Source: an uncultured Mollicutes bacterium (GTDB lineage: Bacteria > Bacillota_I > Bacilli_A > RFN20 > CAG-826). From it: DNA of 14,249 nucleotides. Numbering within the stretch: the stretch's first letter is position 1; every line of letters starts with the position of its first letter. Of the stretch, positions 6,848 to 11,906 are shown one piece after another. Below the pieces are notes generated by a model, which searched no databases, was not told the DNA's origin, and saw only the letters and a program-made list of their open reading frames with translations. The stretch spans positions 1-14,249 of the forward strand of contig CAMESA010000015.1 of the NCBI GenBank assembly GCA_945935945.1, given 5' to 3'. A program made the position numbers and the translations under genes.

Positions 6848-7042
6848 TTATTTCTTTTTCTTTTTATTATTGTTATCAACTACAACAGGAACTTCTTTTT
6901 TAGGTCCTTTTGTGTTGCATTTAGGAGCTTTACCAACATTTTTTGATAATTTCCAAGTAATAGGACTTAGCTTAAGATATTTTGCCCATCTCTTTTTGAA
7001 CATTTGCTCTTCTAGTAGTTTTTGTTTTAATTCCTGATCCAT
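6848..7042 (-). CDS. 64-aa basic hypothetical protein
   Basis: It is not recognised. It is lysine-rich throughout, with a helical N-terminus (DQELKQKLLEEQMFKKRWAKYLKL), a middle segment with GKAPKCNTKGPKKEVPVVV, and a poly-lysine tail (NNNKKKKK). It could bind nucleic acid or an acidic partner, but this is only charge-based. The start overlaps the stop of the 101-aa gene by one base (TAATG), which supports coupled translation of a two-gene unit. Confidence 0.65.
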   Translation of the reverse strand: MDQELKQKLLEEQMFKKRWAKYLKLSPITWKLSKNVGKAPKCNTKGPKKEVPVVVDNNNKKKKK

Positions 7043-7347
7043 TATTTCTTTCCTTCTTTCTTAATTTTAGATTTAATCCAACGACAAGCTAGTCTAACAA
7101 GTTTCCAGATAGAAGTACAAGTTTTGCAAACTAAATCCATAACAAAAGATTTTACAACTTTATACAAACTAACACTAACAACTTTAATCCATTCCCATAA
7201 CGCTTTCACAAAAATGCCAATAGGTTCTTTGATAAGGTGAAAAGATGATGAGAAAATGTCACGAATCGCTTTCCACGTTACAGTGAATAACTTTTTCATA
7301 GTATTCCACCAATTGATTACAACTTCTTTAGAAGATTCTTCTTTCAT
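7042..7347 (-). CDS. 101-aa Trp-rich amphipathic hypothetical protein
   Basis: It is not recognised. The sequence is a run of amphipathic, tryptophan-containing helices (INWWNTMKKLFTVTWKAIRDIF, ALWEWIKVVSVSLYKVVKSF, TSIWKLVRLACRWIKSKI) with a strongly basic C-terminus. No segment is hydrophobic enough to be a clear transmembrane helix, and there is no signal peptide. Such periodicity suggests membrane-surface association or a helical bundle; this is inference. AAAGGAAAATTAAA precedes the ATG and gives a usable ribosome site. The next gene overlaps by one base. A terminator for the gene upstream lies at 7427-7459, so this pair probably has its own promoter in 7348-7426, which I could not define. 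Confidence 0.7.
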   Translation of the reverse strand: MKEESSKEVVINWWNTMKKLFTVTWKAIRDIFSSSFHLIKEPIGIFVKALWEWIKVVSVSLYKVVKSFVMDLVCKTCTSIWKLVRLACRWIKSKIKKEGKK

Positions 7348-7426
7348 TTTAATTTTCCTTTATACAAGTTAAAATTTTAGTTACATCTAATAGAACATCT
7401 TAATTTTTGTGATTTTGAAATTTTTA

Positions 7427-7459
7427 TAAAAAAAAGAATCGTCTTAACGTAACGATTCT
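7427..7459 (-). terminator. Rho-independent terminator after the 168-aa gene
   Basis: AGAATCGT (7459-7452) pairs with ACGATTCT (7442-7435) over a 9-nt loop and is followed by a T-run. It lies about 25 nt past the 168-aa stop codon. Confidence 0.88.
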
Positions 7460-7484
7460 GAGATTTTAATCAACGGTTTAAAGA

Positions 7485-7991
7485 TTAACGTTCAACTTGG
7501 TAAAAGAAATATCTCTTGTTACCGATTCTTACTATGGTGATCATTAAAAATGGAAATTCACCTAAACCAAATAAGGATTCGTACCTTTTGTATTCAGGTT
7601 TTGTAAGAGTAAGACCTAAATCTTCTTTTGTTTTGTTTTTAACCGTTTGGAGTAAGTAGTCAGATATTTCTTTTGAATAACTATCTGGAACAACAGTATC
7701 ATGAGAATTGTTTGAGCGTTGTAAATATTGTTCAAAAAATGTGCGCATGTCTGTTTCTAAAGATTGGTATTCTACGGATTTATCTTGATATGTGATAAAT
7801 CTTCCTTTTGCATTGAAAGTTTCGTATGCTCTTATTCCAAACAAGTAATAATCTGCTTGTTCACTATTACGGTATTCTTGTACCATTTCTAAGCATTTTC
7901 TAACAAAGTCATATTTACATTCTGAGATGATATCGTCAATTGATCTATCACCAAGTTCACTAAAATAATGAACTGATTCTTTTTTTAACAT
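7485..7991 (-). CDS. 168-aa hypothetical protein
   Basis: I prefer the ATG at 7991 (MLKKESVHYFSELGD...) because AAAGGAAAA lies about 8 nt upstream. A longer frame from 8090 would begin at the predicted transcription start and has no ribosome site. The protein is not recognised. It is mixed helix with charged surface, aromatic-rich (DYYLFGIRAYETF, KRYESLFGLGEFPFLMITIVRI, KRYFFYQVER), and has no cysteine motif or membrane segment. It is a single-gene transcription unit between a promoter at 8097-8125 and a terminator at 7427-7459. Its long leader contains an inverted repeat (8053-8087) that may be a control site. Confidence 0.75.
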   Translation of the reverse strand: MLKKESVHYFSELGDRSIDDIISECKYDFVRKCLEMVQEYRNSEQADYYLFGIRAYETFNAKGRFITYQDKSVEYQSLETDMRTFFEQYLQRSNNSHDTVVPDSYSKEISDYLLQTVKNKTKEDLGLTLTKPEYKRYESLFGLGEFPFLMITIVRIGNKRYFFYQVER

Positions 7992-8052
7992 ATTTAGTTT
8001 TCCTTTATAATTAATGGTTTTTAATGGGTTCAGAATGGTTACTGAACATATC

Positions 8053-8087
8053 TTGTTCGATAAAAGTATAGTACCCTGCTCGAACAA
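8053..8087 (-). promoter_or_regulatory. Inverted repeat in the leader of the 168-aa gene
   Basis: TTGTTCGA and TCGAACAA are perfect 8-bp arms separated by 19 nt, located just downstream of the predicted start of transcription. It can act as an RNA hairpin or as an operator for a dimeric protein. No known regulator is identified. Confidence 0.45.
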
Positions 8088-8096
8088 CAACAGAGT

Positions 8097-8125
8097 ACTA
8101 TATAGAACTTAAAATGTAAAGACAA
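8097..8125 (-). promoter_or_regulatory. Promoter of the 168-aa gene
   Basis: On the minus strand TTGTCT (8125-8120), 17-nt spacer, TATAGT (8102-8097). Transcription should start near 8090, leaving a leader of about 100 nt before the chosen ATG. Confidence 0.6.
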
Positions 8126-8147
8126 GTTTTAAACTTTTCACAAATTT

Positions 8148-8221
8148 TGGGGTGTACGCAGAGAATCCAACTCTGATCAAAGGGACCACAACCCTCCGCT
8201 CTAGCATTGAGCTACGCACAC
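8148..8221 (-). tRNA. tRNA-His (GTG)
   Basis: A complete cloverleaf: acceptor GTGTGCG/CGTACAC, D-stem GCTC/GAGC, anticodon arm GAGGG-TTGTGGT-CCCTT with GUG, T-stem CAGAG/CTCTG. The discriminator is C73, typical of tRNA-His, and CCA is encoded. The base before position 1 is T, not the usual G-1. The elbow is unusual: the D-loop reads ATGCTA (G18 C19) and the T-loop TTGGATT (G56), so the normal G19-C56 pair is reversed to C19-G56. Confidence 0.9.
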
Positions 8222-8267
8222 AAGAATAGACCAGATATGCTGATATATACTTCTATGCGTATAAAAT

Positions 8268-8342
8268 TGGCAAAGGCTGATTGATTCGAACAATCATCTT
8301 ACGGTTTTGGAGACCGATATTTTACCATTAAACTAAGCCTTT
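8268..8342 (-). tRNA. tRNA-Trp (CCA)
   Basis: Acceptor AAAGGCT/AGCCTTT, anticodon loop CTCCAAA, T-arm GATTG-TTCGAAT-CAATC, G73 and encoded CCA. The outermost anticodon-stem pair is a T-T mismatch. The D-loop (AATGGTA) and T-loop are canonical, unlike some neighbours. It reads UGG, the standard Trp codon. Confidence 0.9.
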
Positions 8343-8344
8343 AT

Positions 8345-8419
8345 TGGAGCGACTGAGGAATTTCGCAATCCCATCTACAACTTGGCAAGCTGTTATTCTG
8401 ACTTTTGAACTACAGTCGC
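8345..8419 (-). tRNA. tRNA-Gly (GCC)
   Basis: Acceptor GCGACTG/CAGTCGC, anticodon arm ACAGC-TTGCCAA-GTTGT, U73 as in bacterial tRNA-Gly, encoded CCA. The D-loop reads AAAAGTCA, so position 18 is A rather than G. The T-loop is TGCGAAA, so position 55 is G rather than U. The G18-U55 elbow pair is thus replaced by A18/G55, and TruB could not form pseudouridine 55 here. Confidence 0.87.
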
Positions 8420-8423
8420 ATTA

Positions 8424-8498
8424 TGGAGCACCGTAAAGGAATCCAACCTTTCTACTTGGTTTTGCAGACCAGCCGATAAGCACTCTCGGCAACGGTGC
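8424..8498 (-). tRNA. tRNA-Cys (GCA)
   Basis: Acceptor GCACCGT/ACGGTGC, D-stem CCGA/TCGG, anticodon loop CTGCAAA, T-stem AAAGG/CCTTT, U73 as expected for Cys, encoded CCA. As in the tRNA-His of this array, the D-loop carries G18-C19 (GTGCTTA) and the T-loop G56 (TTGGATT), reversing the 19-56 pair. Confidence 0.9.
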
Positions 8499-8499
8499 G

Positions 8500-8575
8500 T
8501 GGTGGCAACAACTTGGATCGAACAAGTGACATCGTTCTTATGAGGAACGCTCTCTACCAACTGAGATATGTTGCC
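8500..8575 (-). tRNA. tRNA with CAT anticodon, probably elongator Met
   Basis: Acceptor GGCAACA/TGTTGCC, D-arm TCTC-AGTTGGTA-GAGA, anticodon arm CGTTC-CTCATAA-GAACG, T-arm ACTTG-TTCGATC-CAAGT, A73, encoded CCA. The G1-C72 pair argues against initiator. A lysidine-modified tRNA-Ile2 cannot be excluded by eye, but a separate tRNA-Ile(TAT) in the window makes that less needed. The elbow is canonical. Confidence 0.87.
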
Positions 8576-8576
8576 G

Positions 8577-8649
8577 TACACGTGATAGGACTCGAACCTA
8601 CAACCTACGGCTTAAAAGGCCGCTACTCTACCTGTTAAGTTACACGTGC
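8577..8649 (-). tRNA. tRNA-Lys (TTT), CCA not encoded
   Basis: Acceptor GCACGTG/CACGTGT with a G1-U72 wobble, D-stem ACTT/GAGT, anticodon arm GCGGC-CTTTTAA-GCCGT, T-arm GTAGG-TTCGAGT-CCTAT. The discriminator A73 is followed by a single C and then by the first base of the next tRNA, so there is no room for an encoded CCA. Maturation must separate two tRNAs that almost touch. Confidence 0.88.
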
Positions 8650-8656
8650 TTAAAAT

Positions 8657-8732
8657 TGGTGGCTCCGAGTGGTTCCGCCCCACTGACACCCAGATTTTCA
8701 GTCTGGTGCTCTACTAACTGAGCTACAGAGCC
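8657..8732 (-). tRNA. tRNA-Phe (GAA)
   Basis: Acceptor GGCTCTG/CGGAGCC, D-stem GCTC/GAGC, anticodon arm CCAGA-CTGAAAA-TCTGG, T-stem AGTGG/CCACT, A73, encoded CCA. The elbow is very unusual: the D-loop has A18 (AGTTAGTA) and the T-loop is GGCGGAA, changing positions 54, 55 and 58, which normally form the U54-A58 and G18-U55 contacts. It is the first tRNA of the left array. Confidence 0.88.
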
Positions 8733-8759
8733 AAAATTCCTTAATATATACCTAATAAT

Positions 8760-8794
8760 AAAAAAAAACCTCTGATCTTTTTAACTTCAGAGGT
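8760..8794 (-). terminator. Strong rho-independent terminator downstream of the rsr/Y-RNA-like unit and 25-aa ORF
   Basis: ACCTCTGA (8794-8787 side transcribed first) pairs with TCAGAGGT over an 11-nt loop and is followed by nine T. It would end transcription coming from rsr and the structured RNAs before the tRNA array. Confidence 0.92.
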
Positions 8795-8827
8795 ACAGCA
8801 TTTAACTTTATTAATGTGGTATTTTGG

Positions 8828-8905
8828 TTAAAAAGCAGCACCTCCGCTAGATTTACCAGCGAAGCCAAACATATGCCAAAATTTTTTAACCATATTAATC
8901 ATCAT
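8828..8905 (-). CDS. 25-aa small protein
   Basis: The frame encodes MMINMVKKFWHMFGFAGK followed by SSGGAAF. It has an amphipathic aromatic helix and a Gly/Ser-rich tail ending in AAF. A TTGACA promoter lies upstream and a strong terminator downstream, so a short transcript is made. The ribosome site (AAGG, about 11 nt before the first ATG) is weak; the start could also be the second or third Met. I do not recognise a family. It may be a real micro-protein or the transcript may act as RNA. Confidence 0.5.
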   Translation of the reverse strand: MMINMVKKFWHMFGFAGKSSGGAAF

Positions 8906-8938
8906 ATTATATAGAACCTTTTTATTTTAACTTTTTAT

Positions 8939-8968
8939 ACCTTATCATACTTTTTTTATGTTTGTCAA
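8939..8968 (-). promoter_or_regulatory. Promoter of the 25-aa ORF transcript
   Basis: On the minus strand a consensus -35 TTGACA (8968-8963), 18-nt spacer and TAAGGT (8944-8939). The -35 is the best in the window. Transcription would start near 8932. Confidence 0.5.
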
Positions 8969-8985
8969 GACATTTTTTAATTTTT

Positions 8986-9115
8986 TTATTTAGTAAAGAG
9001 AATAAATTAAAGAGAATTATTACAGTGGGACTCGAACCCACAAGTCATCAATTATCAGTCGATTGCATATACCATTTTGCGATGTAACTCTTTAAACCGC
9101 TTCTTTACTAAATAA
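8986..9115 (-). ncRNA. Y-RNA-like unit A with tRNA-Ile-like domain
   Basis: The closing stem is 14 bp (9102-9115 with 8986-8999, TTATTTAGTAAAGA and its complement). Then comes an asymmetric internal loop (5' AGCGGTTT, 3' AATTTATTC), a 6-bp stem AAAGAG/CTCTTT, a 5-nt bulge TAATT on the 3' side, and a 5-bp TTACA/TGTAA. The top is a full tRNA-like fold: short D-arm (GCA/TGC, loop with GG), anticodon arm ATCGA-CTGATAA-TTGAT with GAU, and T-arm GTGGG-TTCGAGT-CCCAC. The acceptor is only 5 bp and continues into the long stem, with no CCA, so this is a tRNA mimic rather than a decoding tRNA. It is the fourth unit downstream of rsr. The Y RNA label is inferred from architecture and linkage. Confidence 0.8.
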
Positions 9116-9123
9116 TATATTGT

Positions 9124-9244
9124 TTATGGAGAGAATATACAGAACAGGTTTATTGCAGTAGGACTTGAACCTACAATGTTACTTTCCAATAAGTAATGTT
9201 TTAACCAATTAAACGATGCAACTGTTCCAACCGCTTCTCCATAA
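9124..9244 (-). ncRNA. Y-RNA-like unit B with tRNA-like domain and 8-nt anticodon loop
   Basis: The closing stem of 9 bp (9236-9244 with 9124-9132) is followed by an internal loop 5' AGCGGTTG / 3' TGTATATTC, a stem GAACAG/CTGTTC, a 3' bulge TAAAC and TTGCA/TGCAA. The top is a full cloverleaf: D-arm GTTT-AATTGGTTA-AAAC, anticodon-like arm TTACT-TATTGGAA-AGTAA with an 8-nt loop (UGG if U33 is the third loop base), T-arm GTAGG-TTCAAGT-CCTAC. Bulge size, loop lengths and the AGCGG and ATTC positions match unit A even though the stems differ in sequence, which is covariation supporting a selected RNA structure. Confidence 0.8.
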
Positions 9245-9247
9245 TAA

Positions 9248-9335
9248 TTTTACTATAGGAAGAGAATAATAGAAATTGTGTTATAGCCGTAAACCCAAAT
9301 ACGATGTAACAATTTCTTCCGCTTCTTCGCTAAAA
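9248..9335 (-). ncRNA. Y-RNA-like unit C, shortened tRNA-like domain
   Basis: The outer stem is GAAGA/TCTTC plus TTTTA/TAAAA across a small loop. The internal loop has 5' AGCGGA and 3' ATTATTC. The second stem AGAAATTGT/ACAATTTCT has 9 bp. The next segment starts TTACATCG as in the other units, but only one hairpin remains, CGTA-TTTGGGTT-TACG, resembling a D-arm. There is no anticodon or T-arm. It looks like the same module with a reduced head. Confidence 0.7.
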
Positions 9336-9347
9336 ACTGTCCTAAAG

Positions 9348-9440
9348 TGTGGGGATTAGAATATCATAAAGAGTAGTAATTTCGAGTGTTTGATTAAAAG
9401 TCAAGTCCGATGTAACTCTTTATACCGCTTAACCCCCACA
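9348..9440 (-). ncRNA. Y-RNA-like unit D, first after rsr
   Basis: It begins about 5 nt after the rsr stop codon. The outer stem is 11 bp (TGTGGGGGTTA with TAATCCCCACA, one G-U). The internal loop has 5' AGCGGTAT and 3' ATGATATTC, and the second stem is AAAGAGT/ACTCTTT. The head begins TTACATCGG and holds one hairpin, TTGA-CTTTTAA-TCAA, whose 7-nt loop is identical to a tRNA-Lys(UUU) anticodon loop. D- and T-arms are missing. The shared internal loop ties it to units A-C. Confidence 0.72.
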
Positions 9441-9445
9441 ACAAT

Positions 9446-11080
9446 TTATTTAACTGATGTCTTTATCTTAATACTCTTTTTTGTATTTGTAAAGTCATTT
9501 TTTTCAGTTTTTTGATTTTTATTTTCCATTCTATCCCAAATGTCAATAAGAACATTAGCATAGACTGTTTCTTTACCTGTCCAACCTGTTAAGATAGATG
9601 TACGGTATTCATTTTCTGGTAATACACTGTTATCATATCCAGCAGTTTGTACAGAGAACACGTTAACTTTTGGATTAACCTTTCTACGATATTCTTGTAC
9701 TAACTTTAGAACATCAATATAATTTCCACGAGTAATGTATTCAGAATAATCTCTTGAATCTAACCCATATAATCCACCGTGTCCTGCTTGCATATCAGAG
9801 TAAATAAAGATATTATCCCAATGAATCTTCTTCTTAATAGCTTCATCTAAAAACAACCAGATACCGTTTTCAGTAGAGCCACCAATGCTATGAGAATGCT
9901 TAGATTGAATCTTATCTAATTGAGACAGTACACCATCTCTCTTGTTAACTGCTTCAATTTCTAATCTATCACCGAAAATTCCAACATATCCTTCATCAGA
10001 ATTTATAGCTGTCATAACCGAAGATAAGTTATCAATTTCAGCAACCTTAGTAGAACCATATTCAGTAGTCAAAGCACCCCAAGCAGATCCAGAGTTATCA
10101 GATAAACAAATAGTCTTACCCTTTAACTTAGGAAAATTAGACATAGCCTTATCTAAGCATCTGTTCAAAGATTCTTCAATTAATCCTTCATTTGGTACTC
10201 TTGGATACGATGTCTTAATAGCATTCAAAGCAGACCAGTAACGGAATGGAAATTGCTTACCCTTCTCAACACCACTTTCAAGTAATTCTAAAACCTGCTT
10301 CAATGTGTTACCAGAAACTTCAGTTGCGATACCACGAAGATTCTTAAGTAATGCCATGTGAGGGATATATGTACCTTCTAGAATTTCAGTCCAACTCTTA
10401 CCTTCACTTCTAAGCTTTTCCCAAGTGGATTCTTCATCAGTAACCTCAATTGTACCAGACTTCATTAACTCATCAATATCTTCAGAATGTGCATGACAAA
10501 TACGTACTAAATCAATAATCTTTGCCTTAGTCTTATACTTAGCTAATTGATACTTCTTAGTACTATTCAACTTATCTGCCCAAGCTCTCTTCAAAATGGA
10601 TGGTAGCTTATTCTTAGATCCATTGAAGAACATCCACAACTCGAATTGATTCCAGATGTCAGTAGGAATATTAATTACTTTTTCAATACAAGCACGCATA
10701 AATGCGTTATTTTCTTCATTAAAAGCCTTTCTGCCTTCGTGCATTACAGCTCTAACCATAATTAAAGCAGGATTCAAACGCATATTGTATTCATAACGTA
10801 ACTTCTTAGCTAATTCCAATACACCCTCGAAATCATAACTTAAAGCATCATCACAAGCCTTAATGAATGTAGAAGTTGTAGTGTTCAATTCCTTATTTTC
10901 AACACCATCCTTCTTGTAATAAGACTTCTCACCGAAAATAGACGATGCAGCTACCATTTCTAATTCAAGTAAAGGATTAGTTGTATAAGAAATTCCATTC
11001 ATATAATTGACAACTTGCTCATCCTTATGCTTATTATAATCTGCTTCTGTCTTACTAGCGTATCCAGAGAACTTAGACAT
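9446..11080 (-). CDS. rsr: Ro60/Rsr ortholog (TROVE domain plus vWA domain)
   Basis: This 544-aa protein has the full length of the Ro60 family. About residues 15-320 form the TROVE HEAT-like ring (NPALIMVRAVMHEGR, DIWNQFELWMFFNGSKNKLPSILKRAWADKL, KYKTKAKIIDLVRICHAHSEDI, GKSWTEILEGTYIPHMALLKNLRGI, FPFRYWSALNAIK). About 320-515 form the vWA domain with a complete MIDAS: D328-x-S330-x-S332 in ICLSDNSGS, T403 in GGSTENGIW and D429 in IFIYSDMQ. The C-terminal 30 residues are a Lys/Asn-rich tail. Ro60 binds Y RNAs on its outer surface and threads misfolded RNA ends through the ring. In bacteria Rsr works with PNPase or RNase R. AAAGGAAAA precedes the ATG, and a TTTACT-N17-TATAAT promoter lies at 11125-11153. 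Four structured RNA units follow directly, as expected of an Rsr/Y RNA locus. Confidence 0.95.
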   Translation of the reverse strand: MSKFSGYASKTEADYNKHKDEQVVNYMNGISYTTNPLLELEMVAASSIFGEKSYYKKDGVENKELNTTTSTFIKACDDALSYDFEGVLELAKKLRYEYNMRLNPALIMVRAVMHEGRKAFNEENNAFMRACIEKVINIPTDIWNQFELWMFFNGSKNKLPSILKRAWADKLNSTKKYQLAKYKTKAKIIDLVRICHAHSEDIDELMKSGTIEVTDEESTWEKLRSEGKSWTEILEGTYIPHMALLKNLRGIATEVSGNTLKQVLELLESGVEKGKQFPFRYWSALNAIKTSYPRVPNEGLIEESLNRCLDKAMSNFPKLKGKTICLSDNSGSAWGALTTEYGSTKVAEIDNLSSVMTAINSDEGYVGIFGDRLEIEAVNKRDGVLSQLDKIQSKHSHSIGGSTENGIWLFLDEAIKKKIHWDNIFIYSDMQAGHGGLYGLDSRDYSEYITRGNYIDVLKLVQEYRRKVNPKVNVFSVQTAGYDNSVLPENEYRTSILTGWTGKETVYANVLIDIWDRMENKNQKTEKNDFTNTKKSIKIKTSVK

Positions 11081-11124
11081 TTTTATTTTTCCTTTCTTTT
11101 TGTTAATTTCGTTTTACATTGTGT

Positions 11125-11153
11125 ATTATATATGAAGAAAAAAGAAAAGTAAA
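11125..11153 (-). promoter_or_regulatory. Promoter of rsr
   Basis: On the minus strand TTTACT (11153-11148), exactly 17 nt, TATAAT (11130-11125). The start should be near 11118, about 38 nt before the ATG. A second possible -35, TTGACT, overlaps but is too far (22 nt). Confidence 0.8.
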
Positions 11154-11196
11154 GTCAATTTTTATAAATTTGTAGAAAAATGGTCTATATATCTAC

Positions 11197-11223
11197 AAAA
11201 AAAAAGGAGACTTAACATCTCCT
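11197..11223 (-). terminator. Terminator of the 185-aa gene, overlapping its stop codon
   Basis: AGGAGA (11223-11218) pairs with TCTCCT (11210-11205) around a 7-nt loop that contains the TAA stop, followed by nine T. A terminating ribosome would cover the hairpin, so efficiency may depend on translation. Confidence 0.88.
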
Positions 11224-11769
11224 CTTGTTATTGTGATAAATATTTTTATGCTGTTGGAACCAGTCTTCACAGAGCTTATCAATTGTATATTCTCCATTTC
11301 TAGCATTTATAAAACATTCTTCAATTAATGCGAATACTTCTTTGAAAGAGCTACGAATCAAATCTACACCAATGGCATCTTTAGAGTTAGGATCTGTCAT
11401 TAAATAATTTATTATTCCTTTAAAAGCTCTTTCACTAGGTTTAAATTCATCGCATAAACATTCCATACCCCAAATTAAAAGATATTTTTTTGATACTGGT
11501 TTGTTTTTTGGTTTAAGTTTAATATCCATAATTTGGTTTAGCCAATTATTGATTTCAACTTGCCAATGTTTTAACGCCTTACAGTTTGGTCCATACATTA
11601 AGCATTTAAGAACGTGTTTACATATTTGAGTTCCTAATCCAACTACTTCTTGCTCAACAGCGTATCTTTGTTTAGCTTGCTCTGTAAACCTAAATAAAGG
11701 GCTTTCATATAAAATGTTTATAATTGTTTCTTTAAAATTCATTGTATTTTCTTTCATTTTTTTTTTCAT
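11212..11769 (-). CDS. 185-aa hypothetical protein, possibly leaderless
   Basis: It is not recognised. It is mostly helical and soluble, with Trp-containing helices (ALKHWQVEINNWLNQIM, KKYLLIWGMECLCDEFKPSERAFKGIINYLM) and six scattered cysteines that do not form a clear metal site. It has a His/Asn/Lys-rich end. The start is uncertain: the ATG at 11769 lies only one or two bases from the predicted transcription start, so translation from it would be leaderless. Internal in-frame ATGs at 11757 (residue 5) and 11742 (residue 10) also lack a good Shine-Dalgarno. It forms a single-gene unit with promoter 11778-11806 and terminator 11197-11223, immediately upstream of rsr. Confidence 0.72.
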   Translation of the reverse strand: MKKKMKENTMNFKETIINILYESPLFRFTEQAKQRYAVEQEVVGLGTQICKHVLKCLMYGPNCKALKHWQVEINNWLNQIMDIKLKPKNKPVSKKYLLIWGMECLCDEFKPSERAFKGIINYLMTDPNSKDAIGVDLIRSSFKEVFALIEECFINARNGEYTIDKLCEDWFQQHKNIYHNNKRRC

Positions 11770-11777
11770 CTATTTCA

Positions 11778-11806
11778 ATTATAACACGTAAATATGAAAA
11801 AGTAAA
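11778..11806 (-). promoter_or_regulatory. Promoter of the 185-aa gene
   Basis: On the minus strand TTTACT (11806-11801), 17 nt, TATAAT (11783-11778): the same hexamers and spacing as the rsr promoter. The predicted start near 11771 abuts the first ATG. Confidence 0.8.
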
Positions 11807-11824
11807 GTAGAAATTATTTGTCCA

Positions 11825-11855
11825 TTTTAAAAACAAAACCTAGGAATTTTTAAAA
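11825..11855 (-). repeat. AT-rich inverted repeat between the 123-aa and 185-aa genes
   Basis: TTTTAAAAA and TTTTTAAAA are perfect 9-bp arms around a 13-nt centre. The arms are all A/T, so it may be a weak terminator for the 123-aa gene or simply low-complexity sequence. A second small hairpin, CTATG-AAGTAA-CATAG, lies just upstream in transcription order. Confidence 0.35.
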
Positions 11856-11906
11856 CTCTATGTTACTTCATAGGACAGATCATAACATTACTAAGATGTC
11901 ATAGGA

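Noticed and set aside
8393..8581. Minus-strand 62-aa open frame
   Set aside because: It runs through tRNA-Cys and tRNA-Met; the frame is explained by the tRNAs.
8148..8732. CRISPR array or short tandem repeats
   Set aside because: The repetitive look is due to similar tRNA arms; there are no constant direct repeats with unique spacers.
8986..9244. Units A and B as ordinary tRNA-Ile and tRNA-Pro genes
   Set aside because: The acceptors have only 5 bp with a 5-nt bulge before further pairing, no CCA follows, and the two other units share the basal stem without a cloverleaf.
9942..10241. Plus-strand 99-aa open frame
   Set aside because: It is antisense to the vWA part of rsr, whose codons and domains explain the sequence.
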